A DNA stretch of 39,645 nt from Deltaproteobacteria bacterium. Lineage in GTDB: Bacteria; Desulfobacterota; Desulfobacteria; Desulfobacterales; G020354645. Under the pieces are notes generated by a model. That model was not told the DNA's origin. It worked only from the letters and a program-made list of their open reading frames with translations, and did not search any database. The DNA is taken from contig CP070652.1 of NCBI GenBank assembly GCA_020354645.1, positions 4,811,870 through 4,851,514 on the forward strand, read 5' to 3'. The position numbers and the translations under genes were made by a program. Below are positions 16,267 through 25,621 of this stretch, piece by piece (position 1 is the stretch's first letter; every line of letters begins with the position of its first letter).

Positions 16267-17403
16267 TCACACAAGTGTTTTAGGCAGCCTGATAACGAAT
16301 TTGGAACCGATCCCTTTTTTGGATTCGACTTCAATCACGCCCCCATGGTCATCGATTATCTTTTTGGTGATCATCAAACCAATACCGGTGCCCTGTGCCC
16401 CTTTGGTAGTGAAAAATTCCTGAAAAACTTTAGCCTTTATTTCTTCATCCATGCCGCAGCAGTTATCGGTCACCCGATATTCTACTCCCCATCCATCGGT
16501 TGTGGCTGTAATTATTTGGACTTCTTTGTTTTTACCACCGGAATGATTTTCCACACAGGCATCCAACGCATTCGAAACCAGATTAAGAAGGCAGCGGTGG
16601 ATAAGCTCCGGATCAAAATTAAGCTCCTTCAGATCGGGGCAGAGTTGGCACTTGAGACCAATACCGTTTTGTTTGGCACGCAATGTCATAAGGTTGAAAA
16701 CTTCCTGGGCCGGCTTGTTGGGATGACAGGGCTGATAATTAATTTCAGTGGTTTTGGTGTAATTGAGAAGATCCAGCGACAGATGGGTAATTTTGTCGAC
16801 ATTTCCTTTGATCATTTCCCAACCTTGCATCAGGTATTTTTTATTGTTCAACTCGATACCTTTTTCCAACACAAACGCGCCTCCCTTGAGGCCCCCGGCG
16901 ATGTTCTTGATGGCATGGGACAACCCCGCCACCGTCTGCCCGACAGCAGCCATCCGTTCCGCCTCGACAAGTTTTCGGCTCTTGTCGGAAACCAATTGCT
17001 CAAGGTTTTGGGTATATTGGTCGATTTGCTGCCGCATAGCTATTCTTTCATTGGCTCTCTGCAAAGCAATTTCTAATACTTCATCATTGATCGGTTTGGT
17101 AACGAAATCGGTTGCCTCATATTTAACGCTTTGGATGGCCACATCAATATCCCCATGACCGGTAATCATTATGACTTCAGTCTCCCGGTTTTCCTGTTTG
17201 ATCAGTCGCAATAGTTCGATCCCATCAATTTCAGGCATCTTTATATCGGTAAGTACGATGGGGGGATTAACCTTCTTGAAAATCTCCAGCGCCTCACGGC
17301 CATTTTCGGCGGTCAGCACTGTGTAACCCATGTCAGATAAAGAGATACTCAGAACTTTACGAATGCCCGCTTCATCATCTACGAGCAAGATTGTTTTTTC
17401 CAT
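16267..17403 (-). CDS. Receiver-histidine kinase hybrid
   Basis: 378 residues, cytoplasmic. Receiver 1-118 (D9/D10, D53 in LTDIKMPE, K103), a coiled linker, H-box with H163 (AGLSHAIKNIAGG), and an HATPase domain with N-box NLVSNALDAC, G1 DNCCGM and G2 GTGIGL. The N-terminal receiver placed before the kinase core suggests that the kinase is itself switched by phosphorylation. Its start codon shares one base with the stop of the heme-motif kinase upstream (TGATG), so the two are translationally coupled and probably form a relay. The sigma-54 activator gene follows 43 bases downstream. The first 172 residues are colinear with the hybrid kinase at 5695, which has Ser at the H163 position. Confidence 0.9.
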   Translation of the reverse strand: MEKTILLVDDEAGIRKVLSISLSDMGYTVLTAENGREALEIFKKVNPPIVLTDIKMPEIDGIELLRLIKQENRETEVIMITGHGDIDVAIQSVKYEATDFVTKPINDEVLEIALQRANERIAMRQQIDQYTQNLEQLVSDKSRKLVEAERMAAVGQTVAGLSHAIKNIAGGLKGGAFVLEKGIELNNKKYLMQGWEMIKGNVDKITHLSLDLLNYTKTTEINYQPCHPNKPAQEVFNLMTLRAKQNGIGLKCQLCPDLKELNFDPELIHRCLLNLVSNALDACVENHSGGKNKEVQIITATTDGWGVEYRVTDNCCGMDEEIKAKVFQEFFTTKGAQGTGIGLMITKKIIDDHGGVIEVESKKGIGSKFVIRLPKTLV

Positions 17404-19679
17404 CAGTTTTCATCCGCTCTTGGAAATTTCATAATGAAGCTGGTACCAATATCTTCATTGGCTGCAGCTTTGATAGTTCCTTTGCATTCCTGAACAATTC
17501 CATAGCTTATCGAAAGGCCGAGGCCGGTGCCCTCGCCCACTTTTTTGGTTGTAAAAAATGGCTCAAATATTTTGTCTAAATGCGCCTTGGGAATACCCGA
17601 ACCGGTGTCACTGATGGTTACCATAATCGAATTTTTATTGGATCGGGTTTCTACGGTTATCTTCTTTTCAACTTTAGCCGTTTCATGGGATTGCTGTCTC
17701 TCCTCAATGGCATCCCTTGCGTTTATCAACAAGTTTATAAATACCTGTTCCAAGCGAACGGGTTCAGCCATTATCATGGGAAGATTCGACTCCAGGTCCC
17801 ATATCACCTCAATTCCTCTGACCTTTAATTGTTGGCCCAGAATGTCGTGGGCTCTTTTAAGCGTATCGTTTACCTGTACCTTTGTTAGTTTTAATTCTGA
17901 CTTCCGGCCGAATTGTCGCATGTGGCCGATAATATTTGTGGCCCTATCAACATGGCTGTCAATCTCGTCGGCCATCGTAAACAGAATATCATCTTCGATT
18001 TTTTCCTTTTTCTTGACCTTTTTCATGAAATAGCGACTGGCGGTTTTTATAACTGAAAGCGGCTGGTTAAGCTCATGGGCAACGCCGGTGGCCATTTCTC
18101 CCAAGGTTGCCATTTTGCCGGCCTGCATCAACTGTTGTTCGGTTTCAAGTCGTTTGGTAATGTCGCTGGTTGTAACAAGTAATACTTTTCTTCCCGGATA
18201 CTCGGAAGGTGAAATTCTTATGTTAACAAAAAGCCTGGCGCCGCTTTTGTTTAATTGTGTACACTGGTTTATCGTTGTAGAATTTTTTAGCAATGCGGCA
18301 TAGTGATCTTTTTCTTCTTCTTTAAACAAGTCCAAAAAGGATTTTTGAATGATTTCATCCTTATTATACCCATAAACTACTTTGACACTTGCGTTGCAGT
18401 CCAGTATCTCCAGTGTATCCATGGCCAGCACGAAGACGGGATTGGGTATATTATTAAAAATGGCATAATATTTCTTCTCGGATTTTTTTAGTTCCTCTTC
18501 AAGCAGTTTTTTCTCCGTAAAATCAAGACACATCTCCATAGCGGCAACGACTTGACCTTCATCATCCTTTATGGCTGTGGTCTTGACAATCCAATGCGAC
18601 AGGATTCCGTCTTTACGAACTCCTTTCTCCTCGCTGAAATGAGACCGGCCATCTTCGAAAGTTTTCTCAACCGGACAGATCTCACATTTTTTGTTGCGCC
18701 CCTTATATGCAGCGTAGCAGTAATCTCCCGGACTAGGGCTGAACTTATCGGAAAATTCTCGATTATACTTGACAAGTTTATAATTGCGGTCCTGAACCGT
18801 CACGTAGCAAGGAACAAGTTCGAAGAGGCTCTGATATTCATGCCACTGTTTATTCAGCTCAGCCTCCTTTTCACCGATCTTTTTACCCATCTTGTTAATG
18901 GCTGCAGACAGTTGACCCATTTCATCATCCTGGTCAACATCAATTTTAGCGGAATAGTCCCCATTCGCGATAAGATGCGTTTCATCCATGATTTTCTTTA
19001 TCGGTCGCCTGACAAATCTTAATAAAAAGAAAGTGATCATAGCCGATGTTGATAGAAAAACTAATAGCGCAAAAACCACCAGCCATTTTTCAAGAAGCAT
19101 AATTTCTTCATCCGCTTCCTTCAAGGAAACAACTACATCCAAGGCTCCGAGTACTTGCTTATCCGCGGGGTGAACATGGCAGGCATTCAGGGCACATCCC
19201 GGTTCGCTGTAAATCGGAGAGAGTATCCCGAGAAGTCGATATCCCTGCGGCGAATAAAAGATACGCGTTCTATCCGGCAAGCTGAGCTGAGACAACGGCG
19301 GATCCGACCGGTGACAGACATAACATGCCTCAGCTTTTATGTTGGTTGTCTGATCAAGCTCTGAATCTTGATTTGAGAATTTGATCTGTCCTAATTTATT
19401 GTAAATGCGTATGTTTTCGAGCTTTTTTTCTCTGGCGATACTTTTTATGATCGACGTAATATCATTTCTTAAGTTGTGCATCATGGCATAATGGGTACCG
19501 AGCTTTATGGTGCGCGTTAATGTATCCGCGCTCGAAATAATGTCTTCCATGTTCTTTTTTTTCTGGTAATTAATATTAAAATAAGCCCAAACAGACAGGC
19601 AGAATACTAAGGCCAGGCCTACCTGGATGATAAGCTTTGAAACGAGACTCTTACGAATTTCATGTATGCGCGTTGACAT
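17403..19679 (-). CDS. Membrane histidine kinase with heme c motifs in the periplasmic sensor
   Basis: 758 residues from ATG at 19679; an in-frame TTG five codons earlier is less likely. Membrane helices at about 16-34 and 198-221 bracket a periplasmic domain. That domain holds CYVCH (C119, C122, H123) and CX4CH (C162, C167, H168 in CALNACH), both heme c attachment motifs. Then follow HAMP (about 222-270), PAS 1 with the pattern C321, C332, C335 in [20 protein letters not shown] 2 (about 400-510), H-box H535 ([11 protein letters not shown]), N-box [10 protein letters not shown]1 DTGSG and G2 GTGLGL. A covalently bound heme sensor would let the kinase read the redox state of the periplasmic cytochrome pool, which fits control of the Tmc complex. 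One-base overlap with the next kinase gene. Confidence 0.9.
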   Translation of the reverse strand: MSTRIHEIRKSLVSKLIIQVGLALVFCLSVWAYFNINYQKKKNMEDIISSADTLTRTIKLGTHYAMMHNLRNDITSIIKSIAREKKLENIRIYNKLGQIKFSNQDSELDQTTNIKAEACYVCHRSDPPLSQLSLPDRTRIFYSPQGYRLLGILSPIYSEPGCALNACHVHPADKQVLGALDVVVSLKEADEEIMLLEKWLVVFALLVFLSTSAMITFFLLRFVRRPIKKIMDETHLIANGDYSAKIDVDQDDEMGQLSAAINKMGKKIGEKEAELNKQWHEYQSLFELVPCYVTVQDRNYKLVKYNREFSDKFSPSPGDYCYAAYKGRNKKCEICPVEKTFEDGRSHFSEEKGVRKDGILSHWIVKTTAIKDDEGQVVAAMEMCLDFTEKKLLEEELKKSEKKYYAIFNNIPNPVFVLAMDTLEILDCNASVKVVYGYNKDEIIQKSFLDLFKEEEKDHYAALLKNSTTINQCTQLNKSGARLFVNIRISPSEYPGRKVLLVTTSDITKRLETEQQLMQAGKMATLGEMATGVAHELNQPLSVIKTASRYFMKKVKKKEKIEDDILFTMADEIDSHVDRATNIIGHMRQFGRKSELKLTKVQVNDTLKRAHDILGQQLKVRGIEVIWDLESNLPMIMAEPVRLEQVFINLLINARDAIEERQQSHETAKVEKKITVETRSNKNSIMVTISDTGSGIPKAHLDKIFEPFFTTKKVGEGTGLGLSISYGIVQECKGTIKAAANEDIGTSFIMKFPRADEN

Positions 19680-19788
19680 TGTTTTACCGTTCAAATATTA
19701 TTTTGAATGACCCCCGCATGTCCTGAAAAATATTTATTGACACGCTCCCGTCAGATTGGGGCCATCTAGACAAAGTCGGGCAGCTGAT

Positions 19789-20196
19789 TTACTTTTTAGC
19801 GGTCACGAGATTGTTTATCAGCCGGTTAAGCTCATATGCGTCCGGCGGCTTTTCCATATAGGCTTCAGGTTCAGAAACCTGGTCTCCTTTTTGGGGACTT
19901 AACATACTGAGGGCGTGAAAAAAAGTTTTTCGTGCAATCGCTGACAGCATAATGATCGGGATATTGCCGAGCCTTTCATCTGTCCTGAATTGCTGATATG
20001 TTTGGATCCCGTCTTCAATTTTTGGCATCATTACATCCAGGATTACCAGAGCCGGCGGGTTGGATCTGGCTTTCTCAAATGCCTCAGGACCGTCTTGGGC
20101 GGTATCCGGTTCAATGCCCATGGTCTCAACTACGGTCGAGACAAAAGTTCGCATGTCGGACTCATCATCCACAACCAAAATCTTTTTGTTCTCCAT
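19789..20196 (-). CDS. Single-domain response regulator, paralogue of the 12120 gene
   Basis: 135 residues: DD at 10-11, phosphoacceptor D54 in LVILDVMMPK, and the same insertion and EAYMEKPPDAYEL end as the receiver at 12120. No output domain. It is the first gene of the minus-strand regulatory series, about 110 bases before the heme-motif kinase, and is probably its direct partner. Two near-identical receivers at the head of the regulatory and tmc gene series suggest that one phosphorelay feeds both. No -24/-12 promoter was found in the 240 bases upstream. Confidence 0.87.
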   Translation of the reverse strand: MENKKILVVDDESDMRTFVSTVVETMGIEPDTAQDGPEAFEKARSNPPALVILDVMMPKIEDGIQTYQQFRTDERLGNIPIIMLSAIARKTFFHALSMLSPQKGDQVSEPEAYMEKPPDAYELNRLINNLVTAKK

Positions 20197-20444
20197 TTTA
20201 AAATCCTACCCATCGATTCAACAGCTGCATCAAATTTCATAAGACCTTGTCAGAATTCAGGGGCTTATGCGGCAATAAGAAGGGTCATTTTGAAGCTGTT
20301 CTTTTTAGTGATTATACCCTTTATGGCAGCAGGAATATTAAGTCCTCTTATTAATTATAATTTATAGAGTTAAAGATTTATATTGTATTAATTTTTTAAA
20401 ATCTTCAAGTGTAAAACAAAATTCTACACTTAAAGGAGTTGATG

Positions 20445-20878
20445 ATGAGCGTACTCGTTGCCAAAGAAGCACCCGTTTTTAGCGCCCCGGCTGTGATGCC
20501 CAATGGTGTCATTGAAGATAATTTTAAGTGGTCAGATCTCAAATGAAGATAAGTGGTTCTGTTTTTCTGGCCTTTGGATTTTACATTTGTGTGTCTCACC
20601 GAAATAATTGCACACCATAACCGCGTTGAACGTCCGGATGGGTTGCCATTCGCGCTTCATTTCTCATCGACAAAGGGGGAATTTCTCAACACCAGGTGGT
20701 CAACAACCTGCCGCTGGGTCGCAGCGTGGAGGAGATGCTGCGGATGGTCGATACCCTGCAGTTTACCGAAGAGTATGGCGAGGTTTGTCCCGCAAGCTGG
20801 GAAAAAGGTGAGCTTGGCATGAGGCCCACTGCTGAAGGTGTGTCCGAATACTTATCTGAAAAAGCTGACAAACTGTAG
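20445..20878 (+). pseudogene. Peroxiredoxin (AhpC/Prx family) pseudogene
   Basis: Pieces of a typical 2-Cys peroxiredoxin can be read in order. The N-terminus MSVLVAKEAPVFSAP starts at ATG 20445, with GGAG just upstream. After SDLK come two in-frame stops (TGA and TAA) where the family has Gly and Tyr. The same frame continues as VVLFFWPLDFTFVCLTEII, the peroxidatic-cysteine region, with Leu replacing the conserved Pro after Cys. After NRVE about 60 residues are missing. Beyond the deletion, in another frame, the C-terminal third is well preserved (VAIRASFLIDKGGIS, then VVNNLPLGRSVEEML and GEVCPASWEKGELG with the resolving Cys) to the stop at 20878. Two stops, a deletion and a frame change make this a clear pseudogene. 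Confidence 0.9.
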
Positions 20879-20888
20879 AAAAGGTTTA

Positions 20889-20984
20889 GCTCGTTGAGCC
20901 CGTTGGGCCGTTTACCATTTGAACCTTAAGGTCTGATAGTATTCCTTTTTGAATGGGCTTAACGGGCTTAACCGGCTAACCGGC
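20889..20984. repeat. GCCCGTTAAGCC-type intergenic repeat units
   Basis: Units resembling AGCCCGTTGGGCC (20898-20910) recur in inverted form as GGGCTTAACGGGCTTAACC (20955-20973). Short units of this kind often pile up between bacterial genes. They lie between the peroxiredoxin pseudogene and the convergent gamma-carbonic-anhydrase-like gene and may also act as a weak two-way transcript end. Confidence 0.35.
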
Positions 20985-21030
20985 CAAACAGGATTGCCGG
21001 TACAGATGAACAGGATATCTTATGGGGTCC

Positions 21031-21546
21031 TCATACGGATTTGCCGTTCGAATGTTCTGCGGCACGTTTCATGTAGTTTCTGGCAGATTCCAGGTTTTTT
21101 TCAAGGATTGTATCATCAAGTTCCTTTTTAAGCGCGGCCGGTACACCTGCGACCAGTTGATAGGGGCCAACCTCCTGCCCTTCCCGGACCACCGCACCGG
21201 ACCCCACCACAGACCCCTTCTTAATGAGGGCACCATTCAAGAGAATGGCGCCAATACCAATCAGGCTCAATTCTTCAATAGTACAGCCATGAACAATCGC
21301 ATTGTGGGCAATCGTGACGTTCCGGCCGATCACCACCGGGTACCCGGGGTCGGTATGCACGGTACAGTTGTCCTGGACGTTGGAATTCTTACCGATGGTA
21401 ATCGGCTCCCGATCCCCTCTGACTACCGCACCGTACCAGATACTGGCGTTGTCCATGATTTGCACCTTGCCGATGACCACGGCAGTCGGTGCGATGAAAA
21501 CATTTTTTCCTATTTTGGGTTTTATTCCCTTGTAATCAAGTATCAT
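21031..21546 (-). CDS. Gamma-carbonic-anhydrase-like hexapeptide protein (YrdA/PaaY type)
   Basis: 171 residues with a left-handed beta-helix made of hexapeptide repeats (IGKNVFIAPTAVVIGKVQIMD, then similar turns to VVGSGAVVREGQEV). The three metal-binding histidines of gamma carbonic anhydrases are present at H64, H81 and H86 (VHT; AHNAIVHGC). Members of this subfamily include CO2 hydratases, the thioesterase PaaY and proteins without a known activity, so the reaction is not certain. It is transcribed away from the CoA ligase gene at 21739, with a 192-base gap. A link to that cluster, for example as a PaaY-like thioesterase, is possible but unproven. Confidence 0.85.
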   Translation of the reverse strand: MILDYKGIKPKIGKNVFIAPTAVVIGKVQIMDNASIWYGAVVRGDREPITIGKNSNVQDNCTVHTDPGYPVVIGRNVTIAHNAIVHGCTIEELSLIGIGAILLNGALIKKGSVVGSGAVVREGQEVGPYQLVAGVPAALKKELDDTILEKNLESARNYMKRAAEHSNGKSV

Positions 21547-21738
21547 ACACCCTCCCCTGTCGAAGATCCCGCTGGGATAAAAAACTATTGCAACTTCTCC
21601 ATAAAGTCAATTCTCTGCGATGGATTTTAATATCTTTACATTGAGTAAAATGAATGGCATATTTCCAAAATTTAGGAAAACGAACACAACAGATGGCTTT
21701 GATTAAGCCAAACTAAAAATGGCCCGGGAGGTGTGAAA

Positions 21739-23145
21739 ATGGGACAACAGTGGCCACCGATTTATGATCCATCTTATAACCCGTCTCCGGATGCTAAATA
21801 TTGGAATGAGACCATCGAAACGATGGATCCCGAAAAAAGAGAACAAACAATTATTCTCCCGAAACTCAAGGCTCAGTTAGAATATGCCTATAAACACTCT
21901 TCTTTCTATTACAAAAAATGGGACGCAGCCGGCGTAAACCCTGATGATATCCGCTCTTTAAACGACTTTGAGGCCTTTCCGATTATTACCAAAGAAGACA
22001 TTCGACGGGATCAAATGCAAAACCCACCTTTTGGCAGTAATTTGTGTGTTTCGGCAAAGGAGCTTGCCAGGGTGAAGGGTACTTCCGGTACTACCGGAAA
22101 GCCGACGGCCTTTGGTATCAGCAAGGGAGATATGCATCGAATCGCGGAAGCCCATGCCAGGACCATGTGGGGTTTTGGTATGCGTCAGGAGGACATTGTA
22201 TTTATTGGATCTTTCTTTAGCCTATACTGGGGGAGTTGGGGCGCGTTGGCGGGGATCGAAAGGCTTGGCGCCACAGCCTTTCCCTTTGGTGCTGGCGTCC
22301 CCGGGCAGTCCGACCGAGCCCTGGAATGGATGAAAGAGGTCCAACCCACTGTATTTTACGGCACCCCCTCCTACGCCCTTTATCTGGCCGAAAAGGCCAG
22401 AGCAAAGGGAATGGAACCCGCAAAAGATTTTAATTTCAGAATTCTTTTCTTTTCGGGTGAACCGGGGGCTGGGATCCCCTCCACCCGGAAACGAATTGAG
22501 GAAATCTATGGCGCAATTTGCATCGATTCGGGTTCTACCGGAGAGATGGCTCCCTGGATGTCAAATTGCGAATGCGACGACAGACAAGGAATGCATCTTT
22601 GGCAGGATATCGTATTTGCTGAACTCGTAGATTTGAGCACCAACAAACGGGTCCCCTACGGTCAAGAGGGCGTCACCGTTTACACCCACCTGGAGCGTAC
22701 CTCCCAGCCAATGATCCGCTATCTGGCCGGCGATGTGTCCAAGTGGGTTGACGATCCCTGCCCCTGTGGCCGTACCTACCCCAGATTGCCGCTGGGAATA
22801 TATGGTCGTTCAGACGATATGTTTGTCGTCAGGGGGGAAAACGTAACCCCCAGCGCCATTGAAGATGCGATCCGCGGTATCGACGGGTTAGCAGACGAAT
22901 TTCGAATCATCATCACCCGTGATAAGGCCATGGATGAAATGATTGTCCAGGCCGAATACACACCGGATGTTGCTTCCGAGTTTATCCCGACATTGCAGAA
23001 AAAACTGGAGGCGGAACTAAAGTCCCGGGGGCTGCGAACTGTGGTTCAGATGCTGGCGCCCAACAGCCTGGAACGAACGGAATTTAAAGCCCGGCGCATC
23101 ATTGACAAGCGGGATCTGTATGATGAAATTATTCGGCAGGGATGA
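21739..23145 (+). CDS. Phenylacetate-CoA ligase-like adenylate-forming enzyme
   Basis: 468 residues of the PaaK type. ATG at 21739 is preferred over GTG at 21733 because GGGAGG lies seven bases before it. The ATP-binding P-loop TSGTTGKPT is at 115-123, followed by the adenylate-forming core (TGEMAPW region) and the C-terminal lid (IYGRSDDMFVVRGENVTPSAIED). The enzyme should activate a carboxylic acid with ATP to its CoA thioester. Substrates of PaaK homologues are diverse (arylacetates, indoleacetate, others), so phenylacetate is not implied. It opens the plus-strand cluster with the B12 mutase, which would use an acyl-CoA. A 474-base gap with repeat-like sequence separates it from the mutase gene. 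Confidence 0.88.
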   Translation: MGQQWPPIYDPSYNPSPDAKYWNETIETMDPEKREQTIILPKLKAQLEYAYKHSSFYYKKWDAAGVNPDDIRSLNDFEAFPIITKEDIRRDQMQNPPFGSNLCVSAKELARVKGTSGTTGKPTAFGISKGDMHRIAEAHARTMWGFGMRQEDIVFIGSFFSLYWGSWGALAGIERLGATAFPFGAGVPGQSDRALEWMKEVQPTVFYGTPSYALYLAEKARAKGMEPAKDFNFRILFFSGEPGAGIPSTRKRIEEIYGAICIDSGSTGEMAPWMSNCECDDRQGMHLWQDIVFAELVDLSTNKRVPYGQEGVTVYTHLERTSQPMIRYLAGDVSKWVDDPCPCGRTYPRLPLGIYGRSDDMFVVRGENVTPSAIEDAIRGIDGLADEFRIIITRDKAMDEMIVQAEYTPDVASEFIPTLQKKLEAELKSRGLRTVVQMLAPNSLERTEFKARRIIDKRDLYDEIIRQG

Positions 23146-23619
23146 GAGTGATACGGGTACCTGATAATTAGGCACTTAGCTGCATCATATCGACAACCTG
23201 CTGACGATGCTGGATGCTATTTATTCCAAACTGTAACTGCATCATATCGGCGATAAACTACAGATGCTGGATTCCGGATGCTGCCTGCCCGCCATCGGCT
23301 TCGCCTTCCATTCGGCCCGAGTAGTTCGACCCTGAGCTCACTGCCGAAGGGCTCATGGCCGAGGGCAGGCGAGGCGGGCGGGGATGCTGGATAAACCAAA
23401 ACAAACTGTGACCATTGAGCCAAAGTTGATCTTATTTCGAACGTCCAGGATATGATCAGTTTGAAGGCTTTGAAATTCATTGCCCCTGCGAGCTACTTAT
23501 TTCGAGGGTCGATTACTAAAATTCTTTGCGGCTTTACGTGAGGTCTTTTCGTTCCGGTTTCATCGATTTAGGAACGAATTCGAATAAACAAGTCTGATAC
23601 ATTTTGCAGAGGAGAAATA
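23146..23619. repeat. Intergenic region with GATGCTGGAT repeats and GC-rich inverted segments
   Basis: The region has no gene. GATGCTGGAT-like words recur (23207, 23271, 23383), and GATGCTGGATAAA at 23383-23395 is identical to 25422-25434 in the other repeat element of this cluster. GCCTGCCCGCC near 23283 faces GGCAGGCGAGGCGGGCGG near 23364 in inverted orientation. It looks like a copy, perhaps degenerate, of a dispersed structured repeat. The ribosome binding site of the mutase (GAGGAG) is at its right end. Confidence 0.45.
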
Positions 23620-25329
23620 ATGTCCACAGCAAAAAAAGAAGGGGGCTGTCTTTTCAGCGAGGCCCAGCTGCAACAGATCGAAAAAGATTTTCAAGATTGG
23701 TTCAACAATTCATTGCGGGATTCGGATCGGCAAACAGAAGGAGCCTATTTCTCGCATTCCGGTATTCCGATTAAACTTATCCACACCCCCGCTGATATTA
23801 AACATCTTGACTACACCCGAGATATCGGACTTTCGGGACAGCCGCCGTTTTTGCGCGGTGTCTATCCCAATATGTACCGCGGCAGACCCTTCACCGTTCG
23901 CCAACTGGCCGGATTGGGTGCCCCTGAAGATTGCAATTTGAGGATCAAATATCTGCTGGATCACGGTGCCACCGGCGTGAACATCCTCTTTGATCTCCCC
24001 ACCATCCGCGGTTATGATTCCACCGACCCTGAGGCCGAAGGCAATGTAGGGGCCTGCGGAGCCGCCGTTGATTCTATCTGGGACATGGACGCCTATTTTG
24101 CAGACATCGATCTGGGTACCATCAGCACTTCCATCGTCACCCATCTCCCCAGCACCAGTATCGTTATCCCGGGCATGTATTTCGCGGTTGCCGAGCAAAG
24201 AGGAATTCCCTGGAAAAATCTGGCCGGGACCTGCCAGAACGACTTCATCATGGAAACCTGTGTGGGTAGCGCCCCCGAGATGTTATGGCCGCGCGCATCA
24301 TTTCGACTGCAATGTGACGTGATAGAATGGATCTGTAAGAATATCCCCCGCTGGAACCCTATCAGCTTTAACGGATACAACTTACGTGAGGCCGGAACGG
24401 ATGCTGTGGGCGAAGTCGCCATCGCCATCTCCAATGCCATCGCCACCGCGGATGAGCTGATTCGCCGCGGCATGCGTATTGATGACTTCGCTCCCCGGAT
24501 GTCCTTTTTCTGGGATTTGCATAATGATTTTTTTGAAGAAATCGCCAAATGCCGAGCCAGCCGCAAAGTATGGTATAAAATCATCAGTGAGCGGTACGGG
24601 GCCCAAAACAAAAAATCACTGCTCATGCGCTTTCACGTGCAGACCGCCGGTGTAACCCTGCCGGCCACCGAACCGCTGAACAACATCGCCCGCTCCGCAA
24701 TTCAAGGGCTCGCCGCCGTTTTGGGTGGCTGTCAGTCCCTGCATATAGACTCTTATGATGAAGCTTATTCCGCCCCGACGGAAGAAGCGGCCCTGATTTC
24801 GATCCGCACCCAGCAGATCATTCAGGCCGAAACGGGTGTCTGCAATACCGTAGATCCGCTGGCCGGGTCTTACTATATCGAGTATTTGACCGATGAGATG
24901 GCCGAGCGGATAGCGGCTTATATAAAGAAAATTGAGGAAATGGGCGGTCTGGTGGAGGCCGTCGAAAGTGGTTGGCTGCATCGCGAAATCAGCAACTACA
25001 ACACCGCCTACCAGAAAAAAATTGAAAGCGGCGAGATGCCGATCGCGGGTGTCAATTTCATGCGAGCCGAGGAAGACCGAACCCACGACATCGAGGTGTT
25101 TGAATATCCGGAAACCTACACACGGCAGAAGGCCAAAATGAAGCGTCTCAAAAAAGAGCGCAATCAACAGAAAGTGAAAATGCACTTGAAGATTCTGCGG
25201 GAAAAATGTCACAGCGATGAAAATCTCTATCCGTATGCCTTGGAGGCGGTGAAAAATCTATGCACGCTGGGTGAAATCGAAGAATTATTCCGCGAAGAAT
25301 TTGGTTTGTGGAATTTTCAATTGTTATAA
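23620..25329 (+). CDS. Adenosylcobalamin-dependent acyl-CoA mutase, large subunit, with altered active site
   Basis: 569 residues, a separate catalytic subunit of the size seen in isobutyryl- and 2-hydroxyisobutyryl-CoA mutases; the B12 domain is encoded apart at 25622. The TIM-barrel signature is clear (LRGVYPNMYRGRPFTVRQ; FDLPTIRGYDS; NDF; FAPRMSFFWD; SLHIDSYDEA; VDPLAGSYYIE). Residues that define substrate are not those of known enzymes. Leu96 stands where MCM has Tyr89, ICM Phe and HCM Ile. Gly216 stands for MCM Arg207, which binds the free carboxylate. Asn254 stands for catalytic His244, and Thr350 for Gln330. It therefore probably rearranges a different, perhaps bulkier or non-carboxylated acyl-CoA. 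Start ATG has GGAG upstream. Identity as a mutase is firm; the substrate is unknown. Confidence 0.88.
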   Translation: MSTAKKEGGCLFSEAQLQQIEKDFQDWFNNSLRDSDRQTEGAYFSHSGIPIKLIHTPADIKHLDYTRDIGLSGQPPFLRGVYPNMYRGRPFTVRQLAGLGAPEDCNLRIKYLLDHGATGVNILFDLPTIRGYDSTDPEAEGNVGACGAAVDSIWDMDAYFADIDLGTISTSIVTHLPSTSIVIPGMYFAVAEQRGIPWKNLAGTCQNDFIMETCVGSAPEMLWPRASFRLQCDVIEWICKNIPRWNPISFNGYNLREAGTDAVGEVAIAISNAIATADELIRRGMRIDDFAPRMSFFWDLHNDFFEEIAKCRASRKVWYKIISERYGAQNKKSLLMRFHVQTAGVTLPATEPLNNIARSAIQGLAAVLGGCQSLHIDSYDEAYSAPTEEAALISIRTQQIIQAETGVCNTVDPLAGSYYIEYLTDEMAERIAAYIKKIEEMGGLVEAVESGWLHREISNYNTAYQKKIESGEMPIAGVNFMRAEEDRTHDIEVFEYPETYTRQKAKMKRLKKERNQQKVKMHLKILREKCHSDENLYPYALEAVKNLCTLGEIEELFREEFGLWNFQLL

Positions 25330-25410
25330 GCCGAAACCGGAGGAGCAAACTCCAAGAATGAGAAAATTGTGAGAACAAATCTGTATTCCAGACTGGTGAT
25401 GCTGCTGGTC

Positions 25411-25540
25411 ACTGGATGCTTGATGCTGGATAAAAAAGGGCTAGATCCTTTATGATCCCGTATCCAGAAACTTCACCCTGTTGAATGCCACCCCAAGTGG
25501 CCCTGCCGAAGGCAGGATTCAACAGGGCAAGGCATCCAGT
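25411..25540. repeat. Structured repeat: nested inverted repeats forming a three-way junction
   Basis: ACTGGATGC (25411-25419) pairs with GCATCCAGT (25532-25540). Inside, CCCTGTTGAAT (25476-25486) pairs perfectly with ATTCAACAGGG (25517-25527). That stem encloses two hairpins, GCCAC/GTGGC (25487-25501, loop CCCAA) and CCTGCC/GGCAGG (25502-25516, loop GAA), with no unpaired base at the junction. It lies in the 292-base gap between the genes for the two mutase subunits. Confidence 0.7.
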
Positions 25541-25621
25541 ATCTTCTCTCCTTAAAGGTAGTAAAAAAACAATTCTAGTAAACTACATGTTCTTCCACCA
25601 GTGTAGGAGGCTGGAAAAATT

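Noticed and set aside
16224..16334. Longer start for the sigma-54 activator
   Set aside because: It would overlap the preceding kinase gene by 68 bases, and the extra residues do not resemble part of a PAS domain.
23710..25212. Long open frames on the minus strand opposite the mutase gene
   Set aside because: They are shadows of the GC-rich coding strand: no ribosome binding sites and low-complexity, unnatural protein sequence.
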